Source of the DNA: Bacillus sp. SA1-12
GTDB taxonomy: Bacteria > Bacillota > Bacilli > Bacillales > Bacillaceae
Direction of reading: 5' to 3'
DNA: 64,000 bases
NCBI RefSeq assembly: GCF_000981385.1
Contig: NZ_LATZ01000135.1
Coordinates: forward strand, 62,001 to 126,000
The position numbers and the translations under genes are program-made. Below are positions 44,128-52,327 of this stretch, piece by piece. Position 1 is the first letter of the stretch, and each line of letters begins with the position of its first letter. The notes under the pieces were generated by a model. It did not search any database. It was not told the origin of the DNA and was given only the letters and a program-made list of their open reading frames with translations.

Positions 44128-44631
44128 CTACCTTGTTAAGGCATCTGCTAACTGTTGGAAAGTCATTCCTCTTTGCACTGCAAAAGTGCCGAGTTGAATT
44201 CTTTGATGATATTTACCTTTAATTAAGAATTGATCGAAATTAAAAGAATCATCAATGATCCCATTTTGCTCTAATAAATCAGAAATCTCACTAGTTGTCA
44301 TCCCTGATCTAACAACAAGATTATATTTAATGACCTCTTTTTTCGGTTCTTCAGAAGTCTCTGTTGGAGTACTTTCTTTTTGTTGTGTATTATTTTCTGC
44401 TGGTTGTTGTACTGCTTTATCCTTTGCAGCTAATAATTCTTCATACTCGCCAGTTGTCAAAGCAATTTTCCCATTACTTGTCAAATATGATTCAATATCC
44501 TTTTGAGTTACTTTCTTATTCTCTTCATCTGCTGATGCAGATTTGTTATCAGATATTAAATATGTTCCACCAAGTACAGATGTAGCTACAATCATGCCAG
44601 CTGCAAATGCTCGAAATCCAGTTTTACTCAT
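44128..44631 (-). CDS. yqzC: YqzC-like membrane protein with MltG-type domain
   Basis: A 167-residue protein. Signal or anchor at residues ~7-28 (FRAFAAGMIVATSVLGGTYL), a low-complexity Gln/Thr/Glu/Lys linker (~75-100), and a C-terminal ~65-residue region (LVVRSGMTTSEISDLLEQNG ... QLGTFAVQRGMTFQQLADAL) resembling the LysM-like part of MltG/YceG proteins. No catalytic MltG domain is present. It overlaps yqzD by 4 bases. The pair sits after pst as in B. subtilis. Confidence 0.8.
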   Translation of the reverse strand: MSKTGFRAFAAGMIVATSVLGGTYLISDNKSASADEENKKVTQKDIESYLTSNGKIALTTGEYEELLAAKDKAVQQPAENNTQQKESTPTETSEEPKKEVIKYNLVVRSGMTTSEISDLLEQNGIIDDSFNFDQFLIKGKYHQRIQLGTFAVQRGMTFQQLADALTR

Positions 44632-44987
44632 GTTAAAACCCTCTCATTCCTTTCAACAATTGAACGGATTTCCTTAACGGAAGTACCTTCTGATAAGGCA
44701 ATTGCTTCAATAGACATACCTTGACGATATTTAGCTAAAATACGAGATGTGTTTAGTTGGTTGTCATCTGAAGCTGATTTAGAATCTTCCTTAAGTGGCG
44801 TATCATTTTGTAAGAGTTCTTCTTCAAGCACCCTCATTTTCTTTTTTAGTTTATAGATTTCCTGCATCGATGACATTTGCAAATGATCTAGCTCCTGCTC
44901 TAGTTCCTTTACATTATCGCGCTGGAAAAATGATATGCCGATAAGCGCAATGCTTATTATAAACAAGATAATAATCATGACTGTCAT
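44628..44987 (-). CDS. yqzD: YqzD-like membrane-anchored coiled-coil protein
   Basis: A 119-residue protein. One N-terminal transmembrane helix (~2-20, TVMIIILFIISIALIGISF), then a coiled coil (~27-62, VKELEQELDHLQ ... MRVLEEELLQ), then a helix-turn-helix-like end (ILAKYRQGMSIEAIALSEGT). ATG 44987 is 5 bases from GAAGGTGA; GTG 44996 overlaps it. It is the first gene of the yqzD-yqzC pair. Function unknown. Confidence 0.8.
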   Translation of the reverse strand: MTVMIIILFIISIALIGISFFQRDNVKELEQELDHLQMSSMQEIYKLKKKMRVLEEELLQNDTPLKEDSKSASDDNQLNTSRILAKYRQGMSIEAIALSEGTSVKEIRSIVERNERVLT

Positions 44988-44996
44988 TTTATTCAC

Positions 44997-45265
44997 CTTC
45001 TAATTGATTATTTCCCTCTACCTTTATATCATAAATTGCCAAATTAAAGAAGGGATTTTTTCTAAAAATGTAGATTTTTGACGATTAATCTTTGAAATCT
45101 GTTCACATCTTGTTTTATCCTCATGATAAGATAGAGTGAGACTTCCATCTATGGGGTTTTCTCCACTGAAAGTTAGCATTTTTTATCGGATCTAAATTCC
45201 GAGTTCCTGCCCGTTAAGCTGGGATAAAGTGAGAGATAAGCATAAAATAGAGAGATGAGGCTGCT
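44997..45265. other. Unassigned gap with leader-like sequence
   Basis: No gene. The half next to the DUF4912-like gene (45125-45240) holds near-repeats GATAGAGTGAG and GATAAAGTGAG around GGGGTTTTCTCC and CCTGCCCGTTAAGCTGGG, which looks like a structured or repeated intergenic segment, but I could not name it. Confidence 0.3.
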
Positions 45266-45730
45266 ATGAAAAGAAACGACAACAGTCAAAACAATACCTA
45301 TAATATTCGTGGGCAATCGACAATTTGTGAGGACATTGTAAAAATAATTGCTTATCCTTTTTTCTTCCTTATTACATGGAATATTGGAGCTACTACGAAA
45401 CTTTTACTAGAGAATATGTTAGGGGAAAAGTTTGAAGATTTATATACAAGAATTATCTTAAATAAAAACTGTGAGGAGCAGTATGCCACTGATTTTCCCA
45501 TCAGTAAGTCGTGCGGGGTTTTACGAATAGAACATCTTTCAACAGGTGTTTACGATTGTGAAGTGGTTGTTTCTAACTCTCGTAATGAAATGATTACTGT
45601 TAAACGATCAAATTCATTGCATTGTATCCAATCTAAAGAGAGCAGCAATCATCCTTATCGATGGAAGAAAGTCATTCATGAAGATCCTTTTTGGCTAAAG
45701 GCCTACGCAGGTTATACACTTTATGAATAA
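45266..45730 (+). CDS. DUF4912-like protein paired with a glycosyltransferase
   Basis: A 154-residue soluble protein. The pattern of YPFFFLITWNIGATTKLLLEN, FEDLYTRIILNK, RIEHLSTGVYDCEVVV and ITVKRSNSLHCI (about residues 28-122) resembles the DUF4912 domain, in which an aromatic-rich start is followed by a beta-sandwich. I hold this as probable only. The last 8 bases overlap a possible earlier ATG of the next gene, a glycosyltransferase, so the two are likely cotranscribed. The precise function is unknown. Confidence 0.6.
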   Translation: MKRNDNSQNNTYNIRGQSTICEDIVKIIAYPFFFLITWNIGATTKLLLENMLGEKFEDLYTRIILNKNCEEQYATDFPISKSCGVLRIEHLSTGVYDCEVVVSNSRNEMITVKRSNSLHCIQSKESSNHPYRWKKVIHEDPFWLKAYAGYTLYE

Positions 45731-45743
45731 AGAAGGTGTCAAT

Positions 45744-46934
45744 ATGGGTGAAGGGTTTAATCCCACGGTGTTAATTCTCACAAGTGAGTATCGAGAAAAC
45801 ATCATTGGAGGACTTGGCAGGCACGTAACAGATCTGACTTCAGAAGTCTCTAAACGGGGAATAAATTTTATTGTTGTAACGATATCGAACAAAAATGAAG
45901 AATCGTATAAGATTGAAAATGGTGTTCATGTTTTTCGTTTGTTATCATGGCAAAGAAGTCCACAGGACTTCCTGGATTTTATAAGAAATATGAATTTCCG
46001 TTTTGTTCAATTTGTATTACAGGAAATGAAGTTATCCTTTGATCTCATCCATGTACATGATTGGTTAACTGGGCTCGCAGGGGAGCAAATAAAACAAATT
46101 CTACATAAACCACTTATTACAACAATACATGCTGCTGAAAGGGGCAGAAAGCTAGGAGAGGACAATTTACTAACTAATAAAATCACTGATTATGAATCAA
46201 AGCTTATCAAGGTTTCTGATCGAATTATTGTATGCAGTCAGTTTATGAACAATGTCTTGCAAAAAGAATTTGGATGTCCAATGCACAAGCTTGAAGTCAT
46301 TCCCAATGGGATTATTCCACGAAACTATTTGGACAAACTTAAAAGGAAGGAATTAATTCCGTTTGGGAAATCTAAGTATTTTCTTGGAATGGGCAGGCTT
46401 GTAAAAGAAAAAGGCTTTCAGGTTTTAATCGATGCTTTTGCTGATATTCATAAAGATTATCCTCAGATTAAACTTGTTATTGCGGGTGAGGGACCTTATG
46501 AAGATGAACTAAGGGAACTAGCAAAAAAACTCCATATAGAAGAGAATGTTTATTTTACAGGTTTTATACAAGACACGGCCAGGAATACATTATTAAAGCA
46601 TTGTGAACTTGTCATCATACCAAGTTTATATGAGCCATTTGGCATTATCGCATTAGAAGGAATGGTTACGGAGAAGCCTGTTGTTGCATTTCACTTAGGG
46701 GGGCTAGCTGAAATCCTTAAAGAAGACAGAGGCATCTTAATCGGAGAAGCGACTGTTAGAAACCTTAGGGAATTTCTTCGGCATTATTTGACTGATCCTA
46801 AACAATATCAAGAGATTGCTCATAGAGGGTATTTGGCTGCAAATACAATATATAACTGGTCAAATCTTTCTTTTGAGGTGATTGATCTTTATAAAAAAAT
46901 GATAAAAACAGAAGATTTTTCGGAAGATATATAA
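45744..46934 (+). CDS. yqgM: Glycosyltransferase family 4, YqgM-like
   Basis: A 396-residue GT-B fold enzyme. The N-terminal half begins TVLILTSEYRENIIGGLGRHV, similar to glycogen-synthase-like and GT4 enzymes, with IHVHDWLTGLAGEQI. The C-terminal half has FLGMGRLVKEKGFQVLIDAF, and the donor-binding YEPFGIIALEGM (E-x7-E type) near residue 310. ATG 45744 follows AAGAAGGTG; an ATG at 45723 lies before it. Acceptor and sugar are not evident. Confidence 0.85.
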   Translation: MGEGFNPTVLILTSEYRENIIGGLGRHVTDLTSEVSKRGINFIVVTISNKNEESYKIENGVHVFRLLSWQRSPQDFLDFIRNMNFRFVQFVLQEMKLSFDLIHVHDWLTGLAGEQIKQILHKPLITTIHAAERGRKLGEDNLLTNKITDYESKLIKVSDRIIVCSQFMNNVLQKEFGCPMHKLEVIPNGIIPRNYLDKLKRKELIPFGKSKYFLGMGRLVKEKGFQVLIDAFADIHKDYPQIKLVIAGEGPYEDELRELAKKLHIEENVYFTGFIQDTARNTLLKHCELVIIPSLYEPFGIIALEGMVTEKPVVAFHLGGLAEILKEDRGILIGEATVRNLREFLRHYLTDPKQYQEIAHRGYLAANTIYNWSNLSFEVIDLYKKMIKTEDFSEDI

Positions 46935-47032
46935 AATATAATGAAAATGGTATGGAATTTGTTTTGTAAAAATGCTATTATATTAAAGTCTGATTTGTTT
47001 TATTAGTTTTTTAAGTTTGGAGGGAAAGAAAC

Positions 47033-47182
47033 ATGCGTGTGAATATTACTTTAGCTTGCACTGATTGTGGCGAACGTAACTATATTTCTAAAAAGAATAA
47101 ACGTAATAACCCAGATCGTCTTGAGCTTAAAAAATATTGCTCAAGAGAGAAAAAAATGACTTTACACCGTGAAACAAAGTAA
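47033..47182 (+). CDS. rpmGA: Ribosomal protein L33 (RpmGA type)
   Basis: A 49-residue ribosomal protein. It starts MRVNITLACTDCGERNY and ends KKYCSREKKMTLHRETK. The first CxxC pair is present (Cys9, Cys12) but the second pair has only one Cys (Cys36), as I remember for B. subtilis RpmGA. GGAGGGAAAG precedes the ATG, and a strong terminator follows. It matches the rpmGA position after yqgM. Confidence 0.95.
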   Translation: MRVNITLACTDCGERNYISKKNKRNNPDRLELKKYCSREKKMTLHRETK

Positions 47183-47215
47183 CAGTAGGAATGATTATTC
47201 CTACTGTTTTTCTTT
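47181..47215 (+). terminator. Rho-independent terminator after rpmGA
   Basis: AACAGTAGGAAT and ATTCCTACTGTT form a perfect 12-bp stem around GATT, followed by TTTCTTTTT; the stem begins within the stop codon. Confidence 0.93.
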
Positions 47216-47257
47216 TTGGCTGTATTTCGTATACCTTTACTTGATTAAGTCTCAGTT

Positions 47258-47350
47258 GCACGCTTTCCTCAGGAGCGGGCGGTGAACTCCTCGGAGTACG
47301 GCTACTGCGGTTCTCAACTGCCTTACAGCTCTTTCACGAGTCTCGCTTAT
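47258..47350 (+). repeat. Degenerate GC-rich palindromic repeat of the GCTTTCCGCGGGCGG type
   Basis: GCACGCTTTCCTCAGGAGCGGGCGGTGAACTCCTCGGAGTACGG... through ACGAGTCTCGCTTA resembles a common Bacillaceae intergenic repeat that I remember as GCTTTCCGCGGGCGGGCGGTGAGCCTCC...GGAGTCTCGC. Inner complementary tracts (GAACTCC/GGAGT, GAGCGGG/CTACTGCGG) are partly decayed. The remainder to 47673 has no gene; a small hairpin GGCGCTTAACGCC is at 47445-47457. Confidence 0.5.
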
Positions 47351-47673
47351 TCGTTCAAATAACCATTTTTCGCAATAATACATAAAACGAAAAACAACAA
47401 TCTTTTAGAAAAGATCAAGTATATGAGGTACAAGTGCTGATATGGCGCTTAACGCCGAGCTTTTAACTGCAAGCAGTCTAGCCTCGATAAGGTTTAGCGG
47501 ATTCGGAAGTAAAGGCACAGAATATCTTCTTTCAAAATGTCTAATTTGCCTAGGATGTTCAAGGAGCTAGTACATCTATCCTTTCAGATAGTATTTTAAG
47601 TTTGTACATTTTTGATAAAATCAGTGATAGCCATTCACACTACCAGCTATAATGAAAGGAAGGAGGAAAGTAA

Positions 47674-48231
47674 ATGGATAAGAAAGAGCTACGAAACCTC
47701 ATTAAGAATAAATTGGCTGCAATGACTGAAGAGGAATATTGGAGTTATTCAAAAGACATCCAGCAAAGATTATTTTGTTTGCCAGCTTGGAAGAATGCAC
47801 AAACCATAGCGGTGACAATTTCAAATGGACGAGAGGTTGATACAAAAAGAATCATTGAAAAGGCATGGGGAGAGAAGAAGCGCATTGTTGTACCAAAATG
47901 TGATCCAGCCGGAAAAATAATGGCTTTTAGACAGATTGCCTCCTTTAACCAGCTTGAACGTGTCTTCTTTGGTTTGTTAGAGCCAAAGGTAGAAGAGACG
48001 GTTGAAATAAGCCCGAATCAAATAGATATGATGATTGTACCGGGAATTTGTTTTGATCGTAAAGGGTACCGTATCGGCTATGGAGGAGGGTACTATGACC
48101 GTTATTTGACGATATATCATAATGATACATTATCACTGGCATTTTCGACGCAAATAGTTGAAAAGGTACCAAAGGAGGAACATGATATCCCGGTATCAAA
48201 AATCATAACGGAATGTGAGGAAATAAACTAA
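47674..48231 (+). CDS. yqgN: 5-formyltetrahydrofolate cyclo-ligase
   Basis: A 185-residue enzyme that converts 5-formyl-THF to 5,10-methenyl-THF with ATP. It begins MDKKELRNLIKNKLAAM; later KKRIVVPKCDP and the folate/ATP motif KGYRIGYGGGYYDRYL (about residues 130-145) define the family. AAGGAGG precedes the ATG. The next gene starts one base after its stop. Confidence 0.95.
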   Translation: MDKKELRNLIKNKLAAMTEEEYWSYSKDIQQRLFCLPAWKNAQTIAVTISNGREVDTKRIIEKAWGEKKRIVVPKCDPAGKIMAFRQIASFNQLERVFFGLLEPKVEETVEISPNQIDMMIVPGICFDRKGYRIGYGGGYYDRYLTIYHNDTLSLAFSTQIVEKVPKEEHDIPVSKIITECEEIN

Positions 48232-48232
48232 G

Positions 48233-49042
48233 ATGCCCGAGGTTCGTCACATTATGGCTGTGCTATTTATCCTGTTGATCGCTTATGGCGGCTGGAAAGT
48301 AAAATCATTAACTATCAGCGGAGCAATTGGTGCGTTTATCGTTGGTTTCCTTGTTTATCTCGGATTTTCCTTTCAGGGACTTCTATTATTAGGCAGCTTC
48401 TTTGCAAGCTCCAGTTTGCTAAGCAAGTTTCAGCGATCGAAAAAGTTATCCCTTGAAGATATGCTGGTAAAAGGGGACCGCAGAGATATCATTCAAGTTT
48501 TGGCAAATGGAGGAGTTCCAGCACTGCTTGGCCTGTTGCAATATACTGATAAAATTTTCTCAGAGCAAACGCTGCTACTTGGCTTTTGCATCTCAATTGC
48601 CGCAGCAAATGCAGATACATGGGCTTCAGAAATTGGTACGCTAAGCAAACAAAAACCAAGATTGCTGTTAACCTTGAAAAAGGTTGAAAGAGGTACATCA
48701 GGTGCCGTATCAATTCTGGGTACTTGTGCTGCTATTGCAGGAGCTTCATTTATCAGTATTTTTGCTTGGTTTATGTTTTCTCTATCACTCCATTTAACCG
48801 TGTTGATTATTGCGTTCGGTTTTCTTGGGAATCTTATTGACACTCTGCTGGGGCAGACATTTCAACTTAAATATAAGTGTAAAGTGTGTGGAAAAATAAC
48901 GGAAAAGCAATATCATTGTGAAACTTCTGGCATAAAACAGACGAAATTTAGTTTTCTAAATAATGATGCGGTTAATTTCCTATCCATCATTTTGTCTTCG
49001 TTATTGGCATTCATCCTCCTATCCCATATCAACGGGCAGTAA
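48233..49042 (+). CDS. DUF92 / TIGR00297 integral membrane protein
   Basis: A 269-residue protein of about six to seven helices. Motifs of the DUF92 family are evident: LTISGAIGAFIVGFLVYLGF near residue 27, NGGVPALLGLL, ANADTWASEIGTLS (conserved acidic motif, about 125-138), KVERGTSGAVSILGT, and a late CKVCGKITEKQYHCETSG with three cysteines. The family is distantly related to phytol and dolichol kinases. It is probably translated with yqgN. Substrate unknown. Confidence 0.82.
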   Translation: MPEVRHIMAVLFILLIAYGGWKVKSLTISGAIGAFIVGFLVYLGFSFQGLLLLGSFFASSSLLSKFQRSKKLSLEDMLVKGDRRDIIQVLANGGVPALLGLLQYTDKIFSEQTLLLGFCISIAAANADTWASEIGTLSKQKPRLLLTLKKVERGTSGAVSILGTCAAIAGASFISIFAWFMFSLSLHLTVLIIAFGFLGNLIDTLLGQTFQLKYKCKVCGKITEKQYHCETSGIKQTKFSFLNNDAVNFLSIILSSLLAFILLSHINGQ

Positions 49043-49342
49043 ATTTCCCCATCAATAATACAGAAATGCTAAGAGAAGTTGAGGATAAGTGTCGGCAAGG
49101 GGAAATATCCTGCGAAGGTCAGGTTGATTAAGTCAGACGGGACATAAGGATGTAGCTGTTTTAGCGTGATAGGTTTCGCTAATCAACAATTGTGCTGAAG
49201 AAAACCAAACTGTTGGAGTCTCACTTTATAGCTTTAAATAAACAATACATAATTTTAGCTTTCGTGTTAAAGGACAATATTGTCATTTTAAAAAGGATAA
49301 AAAAGCTCTTTCCTACTCATGATAAGAATAGGAGGGATGTAA
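49043..49342. other. Gap without assignable content
   Basis: No conserved gene seen. It includes a weak frame starting MLREVEDKCRQGEISCEG (49068 on) that stops after 21 codons, and moderately GC-rich bases at 49090-49180 that might fold. I assign nothing. Confidence 0.25.
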
Positions 49343-49510
49343 ATGAGACGACTTATTATGCTAATGGCAGGATCATTTGCGATATATCGATATCGATATC
49401 AAATTGTAAATTTTGTATTAGGTCAGCCAGAGCTACGCAGATTTTTTATTCAATTATCAATGAGAGTTCCGTTTTTGAGAGATCGTTTTGTCAATCGCGC
49501 CTTTCATTAA
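49343..49510 (+). CDS. Small basic protein in the yqgO position
   Basis: A 55-residue frame with AGGAGGGATG upstream and clean coding character. Sequence begins MRRLIMLMAGSFAIYRYRYQ and continues with QPELRRFFIQLSMRVPFLRDRF; highly basic, with an amphipathic or membrane-touching first half. It precedes gluP, where B. subtilis has yqgO, and is likely its counterpart, but I could not confirm by alignment. The alternating GATATC bases at 49379-49400 simply encode YRYRY. Confidence 0.65.
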   Translation: MRRLIMLMAGSFAIYRYRYQIVNFVLGQPELRRFFIQLSMRVPFLRDRFVNRAFH

Positions 49511-49526
49511 AAATGAATTTCAGATT

Positions 49527-49650
49527 AGAGGCTGTCTCAAAGCCAAAGAATACAGACCCCTTGATTACAAACAATAGGATGTAAAAATTTGAAGTCCTAT
49601 ATCTTACTCGTGTTTGTTTGAGGAGTCAATCCTTTTTGAGGCAGTCTCTT
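49527..49650 (+). repeat. Intergenic element with imperfect GAGGCTGTCTCAAA inverted ends
   Basis: AGAGGCTGTCTCAAA (49527-49541) pairs with TTTGAGGCAGTCTCT (13 of 15), enclosing about 90 bases. It shares GGCTGTCTCAA with the element at 26611-26735. It may terminate the small upstream gene: the right arm is T-rich. Confidence 0.55.
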
Positions 49651-49737
49651 TTCTTAGGATTAGCCATAAGCAGGATTCTTCCTTTTCGTTTTTAAATCTT
49701 GATATAATGAAGAAAACTGATGGTCGGAGCGGATAAT

Positions 49738-51279
49738 ATGGTGTTAGAACAGGATTATTTATATTGGAAGCTAATCGAACAGCTAGTGATTGAACAGAGG
49801 TATACCATTTTGGCGCTATCTCAGGATGGTCAAGAGGTTTTGCTTGAGCCGTATAAGCAAAAACAATTTACACTTGTTCGATTGAGGAGAATGGACATTG
49901 ATTGGGGAAACACGATTGCTCAAGATATTCAACAAGCTGGGGAAAAGTTTGAACATCTATTAAGAAATGGGGTAAGAGGCCCGATTCATGTAATGAATAT
50001 TTATGTGACGTCCTTGCCGCCCGTAGATGATTTACCAGAAGAATTTGTAAAGGGATATAGCAGATCAAAAGGGAAGATTGACATTACTTCATGCTTGTTA
50101 GTAAAGGATGAGAAGGAGAAAGAGAAAGAATTATCAAAACTAACTGAAGCATTACATATACCGATCAGGCTTGACATTGAGAGTTTCCAGGAAAATATTG
50201 AAATCGAAGATATTCAGCAAGTAAGGAATCATGTCATTACCTATCATAATCAACAAAGAGAAGAAGAACGAAAAGTCTTTCAATATGGCAAGCCATTTTG
50301 GACATATGTTTTTTTAGGGTTGCAAATTATGATGTTTCTTGTTCTTGAACTATTTGGGGGAAGCACTAATACAGAAACATTAATTCGGTTTGGTGCTAAA
50401 TTTAATCCGCTGATTTTTGAAGGGGAATGGTGGCGTTTTGTGACGCCTATTGTTCTTCATATTGGGTTTCTTCATTTATTGATGAATAGCTTTGCACTTT
50501 ATTTTATTGGCCCTGCAGTAGAACGAGCATATGGTTCATCAAGATTTTTGTTTATTTATTTAGTTGCAGGCATTTCTGGTTCCATTGTCAGCTTTGCATT
50601 TAGTCCATTCCTTTCTGCAGGAGCTTCAGGGGCCATTTTTGGCTGTTTTGGTGCGTTACTATACATAGGGGTCCTTAATCCGAAAGTGTTTTTTAGAACG
50701 ATGGGCTCGAATCTTTTAGTAATCGTTGCTATTAATATAGCAATTGGGTTTGCGATACCGAATATCGATAATGCCGGACATATTGGCGGTTTAATCGGAG
50801 GCTTTTTAGCTGCACTGATTGTTCAGCTTCCTAAGACCAAGAAAATTCCCCTGAGGCTTTTAGGAATAGTGTTGACTGTGGCATTAATGGCCGTCATGGT
50901 ACAAAATGGTCTCAAAGACGCCAAAGACCAGCATTCTCAGTATATGGTCCTTCAAGGGCAAGAGCTTATACAGGGTGAAAAATATGAAGAGGCCTACACA
51001 TACTTAAATAAAGCGATCAAAACGAACAATGATTCAAATGATGTCTTATTTCTATTATCAGTAACTGAAATTGAATTGAAAAAATATGATCAGGCGATGG
51101 GGCATTTAAAACAAATTATTGCAGATGATGATACTTACCATCAAGCACATTATAACCTTGGCGTGTTATATGCAAACGCCGGTAATATGTCATTAGCTTT
51201 GGAACAGGTAAACAAAGCATTGGAACATGATCCGTCAAATGATAATTATTTAGCTTTTAAAGAAAGAATTATTCGTTAA
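49738..51279 (+). CDS. gluP: Rhomboid intramembrane protease GluP with TPR tail
   Basis: A 513-residue protein (YqgP). The N-terminal cytoplasmic domain (~1-180) is followed by six or seven helices with the rhomboid catalytic dyad: Ser297 in SAGASGAIFG and His348 in DNAGHIGGLIGG. The active-site His/Asn region (VLHIGFLHLLMNSFAL) is present. The C-terminal ~130 residues form TPR repeats (GEKYEEAYTYLNKAIK, AHYNLGVLYANAGN). It cleaves membrane proteins. ATG 49738 is nearer GGAGCGG; ATG 49720 is an alternative. The 3' end overlaps the convergent gene by 11 bases. Confidence 0.95.
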   Translation: MVLEQDYLYWKLIEQLVIEQRYTILALSQDGQEVLLEPYKQKQFTLVRLRRMDIDWGNTIAQDIQQAGEKFEHLLRNGVRGPIHVMNIYVTSLPPVDDLPEEFVKGYSRSKGKIDITSCLLVKDEKEKEKELSKLTEALHIPIRLDIESFQENIEIEDIQQVRNHVITYHNQQREEERKVFQYGKPFWTYVFLGLQIMMFLVLELFGGSTNTETLIRFGAKFNPLIFEGEWWRFVTPIVLHIGFLHLLMNSFALYFIGPAVERAYGSSRFLFIYLVAGISGSIVSFAFSPFLSAGASGAIFGCFGALLYIGVLNPKVFFRTMGSNLLVIVAINIAIGFAIPNIDNAGHIGGLIGGFLAALIVQLPKTKKIPLRLLGIVLTVALMAVMVQNGLKDAKDQHSQYMVLQGQELIQGEKYEEAYTYLNKAIKTNNDSNDVLFLLSVTEIELKKYDQAMGHLKQIIADDDTYHQAHYNLGVLYANAGNMSLALEQVNKALEHDPSNDNYLAFKERIIR

Positions 51280-52147
51280 GCTGAATCTTCTGAATCAGCT
51301 TAAATGGAAGGCCATTTTCAGCTTGGATAAGAATAACAATATGTGAATTATCTTTAGCTATTAAAAGAAGAGGCATTGTGCTGCCAATTTGGGAAATCAC
51401 CTTGCCTTCTTTTGTTTTAAGCCCAAGAAAATAATTTTTATATAACCCCTCCCACAGGCTGCCAATCACTTCCTGTGTTTTCGCCATAGTTAAACCTAAG
51501 AGCGGCTTAGTATTGTATGCGGCAAGCTCGATTAACGGGATCGTTTCATATTCCTCTTGTTTGATATGATAAAAATTAATTAATTGCTTCCAACTCATTT
51601 CAAGTTGCTTTTCTGTTACTTTGTCAAGGATATTTTTCCACTCCTGTTCTTCCTCTGTATGCGGCTTTTTAAAAGCAAACCTATTTGTATATTCGGAATC
51701 AATTACATATAAATGATCGCGTGTCATTTGATGTTGACTGCGAATAAGATCATTTTCCAAATGAATTTCTCCATAATGTAAACTGATGGCTTGATAATAG
51801 CTGCTGTCTCCCCCTTTTATCTTTTTATCCTGTGCAAGTTTTTGGCTATGATCCTCCCATTTGGATAGAGTATCAAATAATTTACCATCCGCGAATAACA
51901 ATGAAATATCTTGTCTTAAAAAAATCTCTTTATTTGTTAGAGAGGTAACATTCCAATTAATTGTATATTCGTCATCATGATTTTTTCCAATAAACTGAAG
52001 TGTAGTTGAGGCTTTCTCGAAAATTACTGATTCATCGATCGGGAAAAAAATAATACTCTCACGAACTGATTTTCCATGATAGAAAGCATAAAGAAAACCA
52101 GAAGTAATTAGGGCTAATAATAGGACAAAGATCCATTTTGACCGCAT
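51269..52147 (-). CDS. Membrane-anchored protein of unknown function
   Basis: A 292-residue protein with one N-terminal hydrophobic segment (~4-24, KWIFVLLLALITSGFLYAFY) and a large extracytoplasmic domain. No lipobox Cys and no motif I recognise. Conserved-looking parts are TMPLLLIAKDNSHIVILIQAE near the end. It converges on gluP with 11 bases of overlap and is divergent from the germination gene downstream. B. subtilis has no gene here in my memory, so it is a lineage-specific insertion. Confidence 0.7.
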   Translation of the reverse strand: MRSKWIFVLLLALITSGFLYAFYHGKSVRESIIFFPIDESVIFEKASTTLQFIGKNHDDEYTINWNVTSLTNKEIFLRQDISLLFADGKLFDTLSKWEDHSQKLAQDKKIKGGDSSYYQAISLHYGEIHLENDLIRSQHQMTRDHLYVIDSEYTNRFAFKKPHTEEEQEWKNILDKVTEKQLEMSWKQLINFYHIKQEEYETIPLIELAAYNTKPLLGLTMAKTQEVIGSLWEGLYKNYFLGLKTKEGKVISQIGSTMPLLLIAKDNSHIVILIQAENGLPFKLIQKIQLNE

Positions 52148-52327
52148 TTACATCAACTCCGAAGTAGGACAGGTTGCTAAAGTGTATGAGAAACTCGCTC
52201 AAAATATGAGTAAAGAAGGAGCTTAATAAGAAGAAAAGATGCAAAAACAAAATGTCATTACAGGTATGTTTTTCCATATTTTCGTCTAGGATGAGTAACA
52301 AATTGTGTAACGAAATGGAGATATCTT

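Noticed and set aside
49379..49400. GATATATCGATATCGATATC as a tandem repeat
   Set aside because: Lies inside a small gene and encodes alternating Tyr-Arg; only about three units, with no sign of a satellite.
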